From the NCBI GenBank assembly GCA_009617715.1, contig VTFK01000408.1:124001-188000 (forward strand): a stretch of 64,000 nucleotides of DNA, given 5' to 3'. A program made the position numbers and the translations under genes. Shown here in pieces: positions 1-14,514 of the stretch (the first letter of the stretch is position 1; every line of letters begins with the position of its first letter). The notes beneath the pieces are model-generated. The model was not told the DNA's origin, made no database searches, and was given only the letters and a program-made list of their open reading frames with translations. Source of the stretch: Plectrocnemia conspersa. Its lineage: Eukaryota > Arthropoda > Insecta > Trichoptera > Polycentropodidae.

Positions 1-3000
1 TTTTTAAGGAGTTAGGGGGGAGGGGTAAATTAAAATTTTAGTAGGTCAAGCATTTTAGGGCTGAGCTATTTTTTGGTTTTGCTTATTTTTGTTTTTAAGA
101 TTTAAATTTATTGAGGGGATGAATTAAAAATAAATGTTTTTTCGAACATTCAAATGTATTAAAAAAAAAGCTAAAATTTCGCTTTTTTTTAAATTACTAC
201 TGAAATATGAGGAAGTTTAATCAAAAATTTAGCTGAGCGTTCAAATTTCCTATTACGTAGCAGAACAGTGTTTAAAATATAAACTGTAATATTTCGCTTT
301 TGTTTTTATAAATTTAATTTATCATGTAGAAAATAAGTGGTAGTTCGTAAGGCCTGAACTAATAACCTAGAGTCTACGGGTTCAGGTCCTTGCAGCAGAC
401 TCATAAAAATGCGCTATTAATGAATCCAGCCCAGCTGCAAAGTGACACATAATGATTGTAAATGTATTGTAATACATAATTTTCTGTCTAGTGGTTGATA
501 CTGATTGCTGTGGCGTAGGTAAGTTTACTGTCACTCGGGACTTAACTCCCCCCCCCCTCATACAATTATCTAATACAAAATCTGACCTTCCTAAGCATCT
601 CTAAGTTGATATATATTTTGAATATGCCAACACTTTCCGGGGCAGACAACCCCTTTTGATCCCCCTTCTCCAGCTACGCTACATATCCTTCACATATTAT
701 ATACATATAAAAAAAATGTGAATTACCAATTATAAGAAACTGAAAACGTTTTTATTTATAGGTACGGCTCTTTATGACTTGTTGTTTATTGTTTCCACAT
801 AGTTCTTAGCTAGTAGATATATATTTTTAACGCATTCAGTTTAACGGTCCTTCCATCGCGAAAATGCCGCCCCCAAACAAGTGCCGCCCGAGGCGGTCTC
901 TCCTTCCACCGCTCCTAGCTACTTCACTGTTTGATTAAGAAGTTGATACCGATTTACCTCGTTGTAATTCACAAGATAATTAACAATTTTAAAAGCTGTT
1001 TTTTTAACGTTCAAAACAATTTTTGAGACAAAACTATTTATTACTTTTTTAAATATGTTTTATTGTCTTGATGGTAGACGGGTGGGGGCTCACTATAAAT
1101 CTAAAATCACTTTAAAAATTAAAGTTAAATATGTCGCTTATATTATTTATATAAAAAAACATTATTTTTAGTGGAAATGGTCTAGTGGAAATAAAAGTTC
1201 AATTTCTAAAAAAAATTAGGAATCGCTGATATATTGTATAATGTAATAAATGAACATACTCAATTATTAGATGTAAGAGTTGTTAATACATATAAACATC
1301 TTATTTATGCGCAAAATGGTTCTTTTGCATCAGTTTTGAAATGACACATTCCTTCTACTATCCCCACAGCTTCTTAACAGCGAAACGTCCCGCCCGCGCT
1401 AGTTTTGTTTACTATTTAATTGCGTTTTAATTGACCGCTCCGGTCGTGCGGGTGTTGGAGGTCAAACCACTTAAGTTCCTTCTTAACCGTTTGCGCCCGC
1501 AACTAGGCTGACCCTCTTGACATCGGGTCAGATGAACAGATTTCTGAATCTGACCCGCAACCCCATTGATTAGTCGCGCTCGATCCGTTTCAATTGACCC
1601 CATACGGACTGTTTATTAACTGTTTTGTTACAACATCATTCTACATTTCTTGGCTGATTTTTGCATCCATTTCATCCAATGCCATAACGGCGCATATACG
1701 CCACTGTTGTTGTTCCCTGTATTGAAAGGTTAAAAAAAATACACAGTGTCAGGTTACTACGTATCCGCTTACCTGGCCAAGTGCATCCTTTAATTCTTCC
1801 AGATACCGGATGTCCCACGAATTAGGGCGTGTTGTGGAAGGTCGAAATAGGGCTTGACGTGAGAATGCATCACAATGTTATTATCTAAACCAAAATTAAA
1901 ATTACAGAAAATGAGACAATGATTATGTGAAATAAAGTGCAACATGAAGAACTGCGAAGACTGTCTTTTTAAATCTATGGACCTTTAAAAAAACATATTA
2001 TTTATCGCTTAATATATTTTTGTACATATAATATATAAATATTGTGATATAAGAGTGCTACGTGATATATAGATAAAAATATATGAAGACTTAATTAAAT
2101 TATTTGGATAATTTGGTGCATGCGTGGAGAAGTGAAATCGGCGCTAGCAGGGATGGGAATTAAGGCAATTATGAAAGCTTTCAACAGGCCGAAAGGTAAA
2201 TATAATATGTATTTATATAAAAAAACGTTTTCATTGTTGAAATTGCAGGCAGAGCAATTCAATGAATTGATGTAACCGTCTACGTCGGCTATAAATTTCA
2301 TTTATGGTGTAGTGACATAGATAACGGTGCTATTTTTGTGTTCATTCTTATAAATCATATTGATAAAATAGTCCTTCAAAGGACAACGTTCTAGATTTAC
2401 CTAAGAAAAAAACAAGGTCGGATCTGATAAAGTTTTTTAGCGATACTTATGAAAAAGTTCTGTGAATATCCGCATTGAAGCAGATTTGAAAGGCACTTTG
2501 ATTAGTCATTTATAATTGTGCTTTAGCTTATTATGTTGGTTCTGTAAAATTGAAATATTAAGGAATGAACTCTAAATTTATTTATAGATTTAGAATAAGA
2601 ATTTCGTTCAAATATCATTTTATTTGTGAAATATATAAATGGTTTGATTTTCTGTTGGAGGATTCTAAAAAAGAAATGTAAAATATATTTTTATTTTTTT
2701 TGTATATATATATTTACTTATTAATTACACTCAATAGATAGTATAATACTTTTAGAAATACCTATAATTAAAAACAGGTATTATAAATAAAACATATATA
2801 AACATTTTCAGTCAATTTAGACCTGTTGTATATGTGGTTAAGGTTTATGAACTTGCATCCGGAAAAAATACATGAATGTAGCTTATCGTATTCTATAAAT
2901 AGTTGTAACATATCTTCATGCATTATATTTTTTAATCTAAAACATACAGTGCTTAAAACTGTGTTTTAACTGCATCATTACAGTGGTTTTCACTAAAATT

Positions 3001-3044
3001 TTGTATATTTTTAGATCGTTTAAAGTTTAATAATAAGCTCAGGC
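1..3044. other. AT-rich non-coding stretch, upstream part of the pnt locus
   Basis: I see no gene here. The stretch is mostly A/T runs and short low-complexity tracts. A GC-richer island at about 1380-1620 has no convincing reading frame or splice sites. Positions 2110-2160 resemble 57735-57800 (both read roughly GGAYAATTTGGTG followed by a GCG- and AGCAG-rich stretch), so this is probably a decayed dispersed repeat. A short minus-strand open frame at 2095-2301 overlaps it and is not believed to be a gene. Confidence 0.5.
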
Positions 3045-3355
3045 ATTTTCGTTAAAACCATTGACGCATACCTGAAAGACCTGTGTTCAAATTTCATATG
3101 AACCCATAGTTTGTTTCAATTTCTATCGGGTCTGAGAGATCAGAATTACTGATTATTGCTCATCGATCATCGCAGATTAGGTATTCCCATAGATTAATAT
3201 CGATATGAATAATCAAAATAAAATCGAGCTAGGTTGTGCATAGTTACGTGTATTGATTGTGAATTATAATAATAAAATATACGTCATTGATTTACAGACT
3301 TTATTTCAGTCTAGTGTTTCACTACTTTCTAGTGCATGTAACTCAACTTAGTAAA
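3045..3355 (+). repeat. tRNA-derived SINE, copy 1
   Basis: One of about ten copies of the same SINE. It carries the degenerate B-box stretch (CCTGTGTTCAAATTTC), the body motif GTCTGAGAGATCAGAATTA, the A/T-rich middle with ATCGATCATC, and the tail block around TTTATTTCAGTCTAGTGT. The best-preserved copies (47308, 49150) have a B-box close to GGTTCGAATCC preceded by an A-box-like GTGCCAGTGGT. This copy is diverged and its last 60 bp are weak. Confidence 0.7.
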
Positions 3356-4616
3356 TTATTTTTGTCTAGTATATTTTATATAGTACATGTTTTAGTTTTA
3401 ATAACGGTTTGTCCGTTTCTAGTTTTATATATTTTTTTTAAATTATGAAATATTTTTTTCTATACTTTTTGTATATTTACTTGTATAAGCTGGATTTAAT
3501 TTTGTTACTATAATAAATAGTGGTTCACACAAAAATAATCAGAAATATTTTTATAAATATATTTATAAAATCATCTATATTTGCCAAAAAATGATTGGCA
3601 TTCTTAGCATTCACCGCCTAATTTCGCTTGGCACTAAAAGGGTTAAGGATATTTTGTTCAATATTTCAACTTTTATTGCTGCAGACCCTCCGCTATAAAT
3701 TCTTACAAGCCGCTTACTACTTAGTAAATATTTTTTGATTGTCTTTACCTTGTTAGTAAAGTTGTACTTGTGATCTCTAGTGTTTGAATATTAAAAAAAT
3801 CAGTTATACTAAAATATGATTTGAAAGATTTTTTTAGATACTAGTCGGACTCTAGTGAGCTAATAGACTTACTCTGAATGAATGGTACCAGCAACCAAAA
3901 TTTTCCATCGAACATGGCCGCTGATCGACAGTGCGGATTGCCAACGCGCCGCGACGCCTATGGCTTACATATAAATATTCAAATTAAGGACGCACGCCAT
4001 TCATAAACAATTGAGCTGACCGTAATGGCCGGGAACACAGCAGTCCATCCATACGCGATTGTGCTGGGCAGGCCATTGTTGCGTGCTGACACATACGTGA
4101 TCATCGCACACATACAATGCTAAAAATACATATATCACAATGTACCACCATAGCTCGAACACAATTCTTGATTTTTTGTACCGTGATGGGAGATCAATCG
4201 TTCAATTTTGGCACATGTTTTCAAGATAACTCATACATCAAGATTGCATCATTTGCATTATTAGAGTTATTAATTACGATAGCAATAAAAACGCTCTAAT
4301 GTATCTTTTTATTATATATTAGTATATACCAAATTTCAAGGCATTCATGTTAATTTTGCGACGTAGGATACCAATATAAGCTCGTGGATAGTGAGGAAGT
4401 TATGCAGGGCAGTCACAAATCTGTTGCATTTTTATTCATAACTTAAAAATGTCAGACGTTTATTATTAAGAAATTCATCGCAAATATAAAAGTCTAAATT
4501 AAAACTTCAATAATTATTCTTTTAGAACTTTATTTCAAAGATTATGCGTCTGAAATGCACAAAATATGTATTGCGACTTAGAATTGAATTATTACAAATT
4601 AATAATATTTTGTATA
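3356..4616. other. Non-coding stretch with one GC-rich island
   Basis: No gene was recognised. Positions 3890-4110 are clearly richer in G/C and CpG than the surroundings and could be a conserved regulatory element. A 60-codon open frame at 4117-4299 has no recognisable features. Confidence 0.35.
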
Positions 4617-5472
4617 TTAGGTTGTTTCATATCAAGTGGATATTCTTTCTCAGTATGAAACAGACTGTAGTCAGAACAAAGTAAATAACTGTTGTTTTTA
4701 TTTATTTTACAAGGGGTGTTGTGTTTTTATTTTTTTTTCCTTATTTACGGTTAATGTTGATAAAATGTTTTTTGAGTTCACACTGAAACACAAAGCGGTG
4801 CAGGCCACGAGAAATATCAAGTTAGGATTTGATGAGGGTATTGTTAGTCAGAGAACTGTAAGGTGTTGTTTTAATAAAAATCTTACGATCCTCATCTGCT
4901 AACTAAAAATATCGTAAAACACTGTTGAAGCTAATTTGAAACACCTGTTAGATTAGCTTCAACAGAAAAGTTTTGGATAAAAAATCTCTAAAATATGCTT
5001 CGAACCTAGTTTTCACCCTAAAATTGTAGTGACAATTTGCTGGTACTCTCAGGATATATGTACATATATATATTCAAAGATTTTTTTCTTAAAACATGCG
5101 AGACTTTTACAGAAAATTATTTTGTAAGGAAATTGAAATTGCTTAGAAAATTAACCATAAAACTTGGGGTGATATTGCTAATTAGTATTGCCAATTTTGC
5201 CTCATCCTCCATATTTTTCAGACCCTTTAATTATAAATTATCACATTTTCAAACCTTTATTCTTACAAAATTCAATCATCAAAGTGATATTATTAATCAA
5301 AATCTTTTATGGATCTCAACATCTGAAAATGAACATTTTATAAACAAGAGATTTATTTTTTTGTTAAATCGTTGACAAAACACCAGTTTTATAAAAGGAG
5401 CCTATTTTATTGGTTAATATAGCGTTTTAAAAAAATGTTAAAGTATCGGCCAATTCATATGAAATAACCTGA
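4617..5472 (+). mobile_element. Decayed, internally deleted mariner element
   Basis: Terminal inverted repeats are visible: the left end begins TTAGGTTGTTTCATAT after a TA, and the right end, reverse-complemented, begins TCAGGTTATTTCATAT. The right target base pair is no longer TA. The element is 856 bp, well short of the usual 1.3 kb of mariner-family elements, so the middle of the transposase is missing or unrecognisable. Distances from each end to the transposase remnants (148 bp left, about 55 bp right) are typical of mariner. A perfect 14-bp inverted repeat with a 16-bp loop lies inside at 4922-4965. Confidence 0.85.
4765..5417 (+). pseudogene. mariner transposase remnant
   Basis: Two pieces of a mariner transposase (a DDD-type cut-and-paste enzyme) survive in the same orientation. 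The N-terminal piece at 4765-4884 starts at an ATG and carries the helix-turn-helix segment KAVQATRNIKLGFDEG followed by a QRTV motif. The C-terminal piece at about 5160-5417 matches the end of the family (FINKRFIFLLNR, then after a stop codon KGAYFIG). A TGG to TGA change at 5373-5375 replaces the tryptophan of the usual RWQ motif, and the family's own stop follows at 5415. The catalytic aspartates are not recognisable. It is non-functional. Confidence 0.82.
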
Positions 5473-7554
5473 TCGGTGTTGTAGAGTAACTGAAATTACT
5501 GGCAATAAAATGTCGAAGTTGTGCTGCGTTTTTTACCCTGTATTTGATTGGTTTAAAGTTCTGCAATTTATTTCTACCAATGCTTTTATTCAACGACTAT
5601 AAATTTCTCTTCGCGTTTATACGGCGTCACTAAAAATGTCTCGCTAACCCTTTAATTGTCAAGCAACGCTAAATCGTTATTCGAATAACTATCCATCGTA
5701 AACGATGGTTGTCCAATTTATCCACTTACGACGTCAACGATGACGTGCTTGGTTATTCTGGACAGTTCTATGAAAGATGACATATCGTTGTTTGAAAATC
5801 AAAGGGGACTCATTCAGTGATCCCATGATGAAATGGAGTCGTTAAGATAATATCATTATAAAAAATCGTACGGATTTAATTTTCATTTTGCACTCAATAA
5901 TCAAATTGGAAGTGCGCGACTAAAAACACCGGCAAAATGGATTAATTTGCTTTAATCCTGTTTTTACTGTCCCCTATTTGCAGTAATGGATATGTGCATT
6001 TGGAGAAGCAGAAGCTTCTGATTTAATTCCAATTGATGCTAATGTAAAAGGATAGAACATAGTTCCGTTGCAATGTGAAATTGTCAGTGTTATCAGTAAA
6101 TACGAACATTTTTACATGTTCGTTGGGTTATGAACGTCAATGCCTTCTAGGAAAACGCATCGTCGTACGTAACGCGAATTTTAATATATTCTTTAGATAG
6201 AAAAGGAGTTGTCATATTGTACATATATATTACAATGCGTGTATTTCTATATTTATGTAAATAAGCAGTGTTAGAATTTGTGCCATTTCGCTTTAAACAA
6301 AATTTCTAATGTTGACAATCTATGATTGTGTGCTTCTTAGAACATTAAAAATAAATTCTCGAATAATCGCAAACTCACTAATCCATGTGTAAGGGGAATA
6401 CCGAAATACACTATTTACTAGGTAACGAAATATAAATATCTGCTTTTGGGAAAATGGTGAATCAATGCCATAGGCGAAGTTCAATATTTCGTAGTGCAAA
6501 CAAATAATTACACGATGTTACGGTCAAGTTTTTATTATGCAATTTTTTCATAATTGTTTTTCACACGACCCGGTTGTTTTTAGATCTGATGAAAATCTTC
6601 ACACGTCACAGTTTTTTGGTCCACTTCTATCACTTTCGTGCAAACGGTCCATCATCATCTTACTTTCCGTCTTGAACCCAAGTTTCCGTGACGGTACGGG
6701 TTTTTCATAATTGCCTGTTTGTCATTATGAACTTGATTATTGTTATTATATGTACATATATGTATTGTATCACCAAGTGCAGAAAAAACATAATCAAGAA
6801 TTTTCGTATTCTGTAGTATATTATATTAAGTGATTTCATATTTTATTAAATAATAAAAAAAATATCGTTTACATGATAACATAACATACAGTATCGTGCA
6901 AAATAATTTTATACGATAAAGAAAATAAATATTTTTTTAACAAATATACATACAGTAGTATAAAAAAACTTATCATTTCCGAAATCATCATGTTTTGTAT
7001 ATTACTTAAAATAAATATTTTTCATTGATTTATATTTTTTTAAAATTCTTAAAATTTTTATGACACATACAGTGTAGGACATTTTTTTTAAATAATAACC
7101 CATACAAATTTAATAAAATAATATTTGCTCAATAATTAATTTTTTTTTTAAAACATCATATGGTAAACAAATATTTTAAAATTGCAGTAATTGTGTAAAA
7201 TATTATTTTTAAAATTGCTAAAACACCGATTTAACGATTTTGTGGTTTAATCCGTCGTCGCCTACTTTTGAGATCACTTAAAGTTTTTGTTTGCTCGTTG
7301 AGTTGTGCAATCGATTTTGTTTCTTATTTGTGCCTTGAATATATTTTTTTCTATTAAAATAAGGATTATTCCATGGCCAGCACTTTTTTCAACATTTTTC
7401 CTTATATTCTGAAATATTTTATTAAGTATAAATTTTATTTATTTTAATAATCTCATATTTACTGCATTTTTCAATTTAATAAAAAAACATTGCTAACAAT
7501 TTTCACAAAACATTCATGAAGTTGCAGTTAAAATTTGAATCCACGTACTTTTTC
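5473..7554. other. AT-rich non-coding stretch
   Basis: No gene was recognised. There are long A/T tracts between 6730 and 7500. Small GC-richer patches at 5640-5790 and 6560-6700 show no splice-flanked coding frame. Confidence 0.4.
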
Positions 7555-8265
7555 AGTGAAGGGATGAAATAAAAATTCAGGATAGATTTAACGTTTCGGC
7601 GATGAAATGGATACCTTCCTTTTCGGAATATAAGAAGCACCACCCAAATAATTCAGCTCTTGAATTTTCTTCAGTTGCATGAAGACATTTTTCTCTGTAT
7701 CTTCTGCCAACTTGACGATAAAGTAAAGTATCCCATTTATTTATTATACTAATATATTTTTTTTAATTTATCTTTTGTATCGATTTCTCCATTTTATGTT
7801 TGTTACATACAATGTTCTGCATACACCCCTTTTCCTAAGCCATTATTGTCTACGTTTTATTTATTTATCAAATGTTTTGCAAATACTGGAAAAAATACAT
7901 TGTAAAATATCATTCTTAATATTTTTCTTCCCTTAACCTGATTTGGACCTTTAAAAAATTTGGAAACTGATGATTGAGTTACAACATACAGATTGTAACA
8001 TTTTTTTTCACTCAAACTAAATTGTCGACGATTTTACATAATTTTATTTATGAATAGTTTTATTACGAAAGCTGTCAATTGGATAAATAACTACTTAAAT
8101 ATAATACATATAGACATACTCCAAAACGAGTCATACAAATTTTAGAGAAATCTATCATCTTAAATATAGATTTCAAGGAGTGATGCGCTTTTTTGCACGT
8201 TACTATATGTAGGCTTATACAAACAACAGATTAAAAATAAATTTATAATTCCCAAGGTAAGAAGA
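7555..8265. repeat. Dispersed repeat family R3, copy 1
   Basis: Similar to 28480-29640 and 42400-42840. Shared landmarks in order are GGATACCTTCC, a CGGAATATAAGAAGCACC motif, GAAGACATTTTTCTC, CCAACTTGACGA, then about 450 bp later a CTGTCAATTGG motif and, in copies 1 and 2, GTGATGCG followed by TTTTGCACG. I could not see terminal inverted repeats, a coding frame or a poly-A end, so the class is unknown. Confidence 0.65.
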
Positions 8266-11200
8266 ACATAATCCATTCGCACAAGAAATGACAGTATATC
8301 AAAAAAATATTTTAAAATATACGATGTATTATACAAAGTTTTTGATATTAATTTAGAATATGACTTTGGGGTGCAGCCTTTTCAGATAGCGTGTGTTTTT
8401 TCTCCTTTCGTTTGCTAACAGCAGAGGAAATATATATTAGAACAACTTTTTGAAACCCGTGATGCATTATGAGTTTAACATGCCTGATTTTGTGGTTGTA
8501 ATAATGACAGGGGAGCTCAACAAAATTTATTGTATATTTTTTTCATTGTCCACGTTCTGAATCGCCGGCCTTGACGTTCATTTCTCACACACTTGATCTT
8601 GTCGCGAATCAATAGATATTGCAATGATGTAAGCTTTGTTTGCGGGCCACGTGTGAGAAAGTCATTATTGTTGTGCTCTACTCCAGTGATTTTCAAACCG
8701 ACTTTCGTGCGCTCACACCATAACGGCTCGATATAATTAATTTTAGCGTTAACCTTGCCAAGCTTGAATACATTGTGTGTGGCGAGGTGGCCGTTTTAAT
8801 ATTAATGAAGGTTTTGGTTTTCAAAGAATACTATATATACGTTCAAGTATCGCTCCCCCAGTTTGACCGAAACTAACATAGCTTAGCTTATTAGGTGTTA
8901 TCTAACTTTTAACGCGTCTAGTTAATTTTAAGCGCTTCCTACGTAACCAAACCGAGAGTCTTTGTTGTCTTGGCAAAACGCTCGAACAAAGCGACTCAAA
9001 AGTTTTGCGGATTCTTTCCAGTCTGAATATTTTTTTTCGAATTTCGCAGTCTGAATATCGTTTTAATTGTTGTGTGGTAATTCGATGTCATGTACACACG
9101 TAAAACAATATGCTCGTTACGTCATACATGGCTTGGCAACGAAACGCGGCGTTGGCACGAAAGTGAAAAACTAGGCGAAAACGGCACTGGGTGAACTAGA
9201 CACGCTCCCCGCACTCATATGCCATTGTCATAATTGCTGTAATCGCTGAGGTAAATCGTTATAACATGAAGAAAATTCTTTGATGCACGGATCTGTCACA
9301 ACTAAATCTGAAAAGCATTTCCTTTCAATGCATCTATTTTTTCATTCTATTAGCAACTGAAGGATACTGTATTTTTAAATAGGTTTAAATAGGCTACATT
9401 TAAACAAATTTAATCGCAGAATCGCTAGTAATTTAGTAATGATTCGTTAAATAAAATTTAACGCTATTTTCATAATCTTTCTGTATTACTTTTTTAAAAT
9501 CAGTAATATAAAAAATAATTTAAGTAATTAATTTCCATGTTACATTTATTATTATAGAGTAAGTCACCTACTGTCGTCTATATTGTTTGTACAATTTCTA
9601 TTCATTCTATGAATCGATATTTAAAACTAAAAACTCATACAATATTTTTAGTTAAATAAAATATTGATAGTTGATATTTTCGACACCTTGACGTGTCATG
9701 GACATATTAAAACATTTTTGGAAACAATCCAAAGCGATGACAAAGCGAAAATTATCATTTTTTGCAACAAACGACTGTAATAAATATAATTATGACCATC
9801 AAACCAAACAACTTATTCATATTATATAAATATGATAGTTACGTCCTGAATATTTACGATAACTTGTATCGTTATTCTAGGTTGATCCATATTTTAATAG
9901 TATCTGTCCACATGTAGCATATTCGTTTTGTAATCCATTTCGTCGGACTCGTCCGAGAGGGGCCGTTTGTTGTCAACTATTATGATTGAATATAAAATAA
10001 TTGGTCTTTATTGCCAACGGGCGTGACGGAATTCGACGTGGAGTCACATTTACTTCGGCCTGAATGGACCAATGTGTCTCATCCAGGAGAGACTGTTCTA
10101 GATAGATACGTAGGTGTCCAAATTGGCTTTTTTAACCTCGGCTGATCTGGATGAGGAGCGTATGAGACGTTGACCACTCTGACCGCAGGTGTCTTACCTG
10201 TTCGCGTGCCCCGAGCAGGTGCTATAGAGCCACTAACCCCGATCGAAACACACATGTGGATAACGAATAAAAATGTCTTAGGAACGCTAGGATATTAAAA
10301 GAATAGTAATAATTTTATTTGAAGGGTACATGTGTCAAATAAAAAATCATTGAAATTCCGGAATTCCGGAGACTGGACTTCATCCTGTAAAAGTTGTCAA
10401 ATTGATTAAACTAATCCCAGTGATATATCTGGTGAATATGGTGGATAATGCATAATTTCATAGCTCTATTATAGTCAATCGCGCACATTGCCATAGAAGA
10501 GAATTGGAAATGTTAGATCAGGGATTTGTGGTTTCGCCAGGATCAAATAAATGTATTGGATTATACAGAGCGTAAATCTGATGACCTGTCGCAGTCGCCA
10601 CAGTTTTTTTTAGTATAATTATTTGCGAAAAGCTTTGTCCAACTCATCTGTTGTAAAGGATCTTACGATATGATCAGAAAATGGATCGTTTTTGTTACGT
10701 AAATGAAGCGCTGATTTTTTGTTTTCATTAAATTCGTGCGGCACCCACTTGTCATGCATTTTAAAGTGGTCCAGGACTGTTAATTGAGATTTTGTTCAAG
10801 CTCTCTAATTGTTGTGCGTGGTTTTGATTCGATTAACATGTTTTTAAAAATTGTTATTTTTCTTCCTATGAATTATTATAATTAAATTCATTCAAAAACT
10901 GTTTCATGACAATGTTACAGTGTTCACAAATTAATTTACTTTTTCGAGCATCATGATGTCAATTGCGATCTTTGTTTGCATTTATTTTATATAATGACGA
11001 ACAACGATATATCGTTGTTTATCATCCAAAGGGTTAAAACATTTCTCCATAGCAATTTTTTTTTTGGAATAATTATAGTTTCTGATTTAAAAGCGTTGTT
11101 TAGCTTACGAACAGTTTCTACTGCTATATATCACGCGTTTAAAACTCTTATTTCATTCATTGGCCCATTTAAAACTAAAATAATAATAAACCTAAACTAA

Positions 11201-12937
11201 TATTGGTAAATACAATTTATAAGTTTGTCCGAGAAGTTGTATGATCTGCATCCAGGTGATTACTGTTTCATCGCCTATATGCCGGTTTTGAATATATTTT
11301 TATTAATTAACATCAACATGATCTAATAAGATATTCAATTATTTTCATAGAAACAATATTTCTTCATTATCTACATGACTAGTTAAAAAATTGAAAAAAA
11401 ATTGCATAACTTACTTAGGCTAGTATACGATACAATATAACCGTATCTGGCTTGACAGATATAAACAAACAAAAATTATCACGTTTTAGTTAGTTATATT
11501 TAAAACTATTATTACTTCAAAATTATTAAAAGATTAAATTTCATATGTAGTAGATAGTTCAGATCTAGCATTTTTCATCACTTTAACCATAGACGCTGTT
11601 TTTGTTGTTGAATTATTTGCATCTGTGATTCGCTAGTTATAAAAAAATTACCATGAGAGAAGCATTCATCTCTCAAGTCGATTTAATTGGGTATTCAAGC
11701 AACTTGTGGCCATAATCTAACCTTTGGTGGATATAAATGCCTCAACAGCATAATTGGGTGAGAGTTGTATTGAGTTGTGTTAATCCTGTGGGATTCAGGG
11801 AATTTAATAACTCAATTAAATATTTATTCTTTACTCATTAACGTGTCAATTAAGTGAAATAAACGTTCTATAATTGGCACCATTTCTTGAATTAAAAATA
11901 AATATTTCATCAGTCTTAATTGTTGATACTTAAATAAATATTTGAAATATGTTAATTGTATCATTACAAATATACGTGATTAGAGTATTTTACGCTAGAT
12001 GTTTTAGTGATGCAAACTTCGAGTATAGATAAGAGGTATAAAATTTTTTTTTTACAACTTTACCAGAACCTTTGAATAAAACCTCCCCAAAATTCCAAAA
12101 TACGGTTTCGATGTAACATATTTTCCCCCTTTTTTTACTTAGTCTATTATTAATATTAATTCAAAATAATGTTTCATAATATAACACATTGAAAACATTA
12201 TCCATTCAAAACTTTATATTATTATGGTTACATAACCGTGTTGAGTTTTTTATCACTTAAAATTATACTTTGTATCCAAAATAATGATAAAATTTTGTGT
12301 TCATGTTTAACCTTACTTTTTTATTATTAATAAAAAAACGGTATATGTATATTAAATATTTTATTTTTTAATCATTCTTTACATATTGTTTTTATCAACA
12401 ATTTATATCTTAAATATAATACGATAGATACTTCGTAATTGAGATTCGCGACTCACTGCACAAATGTTTTCCGCCTCATTGCTTTAATATGTTACATCAA
12501 CGTGTATGTACATACACACATGTACGATCAATTTTACGATATTGAAAATTATCGCCCGCTGTTAAGTGCTCGGCTTATTGAGTTTAATGAGTTGTTACAC
12601 GGCTCGGTCGGAACGGGTTAACTTTGAATCGGTGCAACAGGTTAAAACTAACCGATCGTTTTGATAAGAGCAATCGCGTAGGATCGCCGATTGTGCCGAG
12701 TAACGAATAGACGTTAAAATTGCTCTGCAAACTAAAGCTGCATATAAAATTTACATAGTCTATAAAGGCAGTTGAGCTAAACCATGGGTTTGATTTGAAA
12801 AAACGGTATAAAAAAACTAGTAAATATTTTATAAGCTTGAATGTATGTATTACGTTATTTTATGTAAATTTGTAGTTTTAATCCGTGTTCGATCAGAATT
12901 TAATTTTGCAATATTTTTTTACTAGAAGGCATCTTAA
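8266..12937. other. Long non-coding stretch with several GC-rich islands
   Basis: No gene was recognised. Islands stand out at 8550-9000, 9110-9260, 9930-10260 and 12540-12720. At 10021-10140 a frame stays open for about 40 codons, but it has no ATG or splice signals. Position 10187 has an E-box-type inverted pair, CAGGTGTCTTACCTG. The rest is A/T-rich. These are plausible intronic enhancers but nothing in the sequence proves it. Confidence 0.35.
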
Positions 12938-13012
12938 GAATTATCTGAGTTGCATATGATTAATTTTGGAATTTCAACCTGATAATATTAAACATAAATT
13001 AAAATATTTAAA
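12938..13012. repeat. Dispersed repeat fragment shared with 19143-19215
   Basis: A stretch beginning TATCTGAGTTGCATATGATT and running through GGAATTTCAAC and ATTAAAATATTT recurs at 19143-19215 with few differences. At the second site it is followed by GTTACAACATGATGGC-like sequence, which also occurs at 25415-25440, linking three loci to one repeat family. Confidence 0.55.
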
Positions 13013-14514
13013 CATTTTTATAAATTCAATAAAAACATAAATTGTTACAACACAGTTTAAAAGTAGTCAAATAGCAATATTGTATACAATGTATAAAATA
13101 TTTATAAATACTTAGTAACACTATACAATTTTTTGCTTGTAATTTCTCGTTTTTTAGATGTGGTTAATGAAAAATGGCTATAATAAACTGATACATTTCC
13201 TTATTAGGGCAAAAACATTTTTTAAGTAATCATAACTTTTTTATTAGTCAACGCATTTAAAGTTAAATTTCGAATGCAATTTTTTAATGATTGTTTGAAG
13301 TGCACCAAAAATCCATTTTGTGAGTATGGGCATACAAATAGTCAAATGTGGTGGCACAGAAACCAAAATTTTTGATTTTAAAATTGAGTTTTTTCCAGGT
13401 AGTATATACTAGTCTATTGACGATTTTCACATAATTTATCAGTATATACATATATATTTTTGTATTAACGTTTTGCCACATTTTAATCATAGTAGCTGAT
13501 TGGTTTTGAAAAAAAAAAAGTCATAGGGTTAAAAATCATAAGGTTAAAAATCGTTGGAAGCCACCGACTTAAAATAAACAGCTAAGACTTCGGCTAAATT
13601 TTTAGGAGAAGTTAGGAATTAATGAATGTACGTTAGAAAACTGATATATGGTGTCTGAAAGTTAATAATAAAAAAGGGACTCAAAATGTGTTGATTACCT
13701 TGAGACACAAGGAAGTGGAGAGGATGAAATCGATTTTTTTAATTGATATAATATTAGTTACATATTTAGCTAAAGGAATATATTAATAAGTCACAGGAAA
13801 TACGCAGTTTATGGTTTTTTTTGTATGTAGTTGAAATAAGTTTTGAACTCTAAATTTATTTTGAATTTCTTGGTACAAAATTTTTTTTTTCTAACCTTTA
13901 TTTTATTGTGATATACATACATATATTTTTTTATAGTGTAAGCAATTTATTTCGCTGTCTTTTTGCCATAAATATTAATAGCCTAATTTTATATTAAAAT
14001 TTATACACCAACTTCAATTTTTTTCCTAATATCCAAATTCGTTTTGTCAGTTGGTTTTACTCTTTATATGGGTAGTATTATACATATTGTCATTTAATTA
14101 AATATCTGATAACAAATAAATTACACGCGATAGAATAAGTCTAAAAAGCTTATAATATTTATTTTTAGTGTAATCTAAGGAAATTCAATTTTTACAACTT
14201 CTTGTAGCTACGCGTACAGGTAGCCGTAAAAAATGAAAAAAATACACAATTAGTCTATACACGCTATAAAAATATATTATTACAGCAATATATTATTTTA
14301 TATACATCATTACAACAAACAAAACTAAAATATGCAATGTGATTAATTTCACCGGAAAGTGTTGAATCCATAAAACATAAATTATATTGTCGTTCTGCCC
14401 ATCTGCCTAAATAAATTTTGGAATTGGCGAATTTGAGTCAAATGCGTTAGAAGTCAAGCGCACACCTTTTATGTATAGTATATAAAATATGTGTTTATGT
14501 ATAGTGGATAGAAT

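Noticed and set aside
10021..10142. Coding exon reading VESHLLRPEWTNVSHPGE
   Set aside because: No ATG, no acceptor or donor in phase and no recognisable family; kept only as a GC-rich island.
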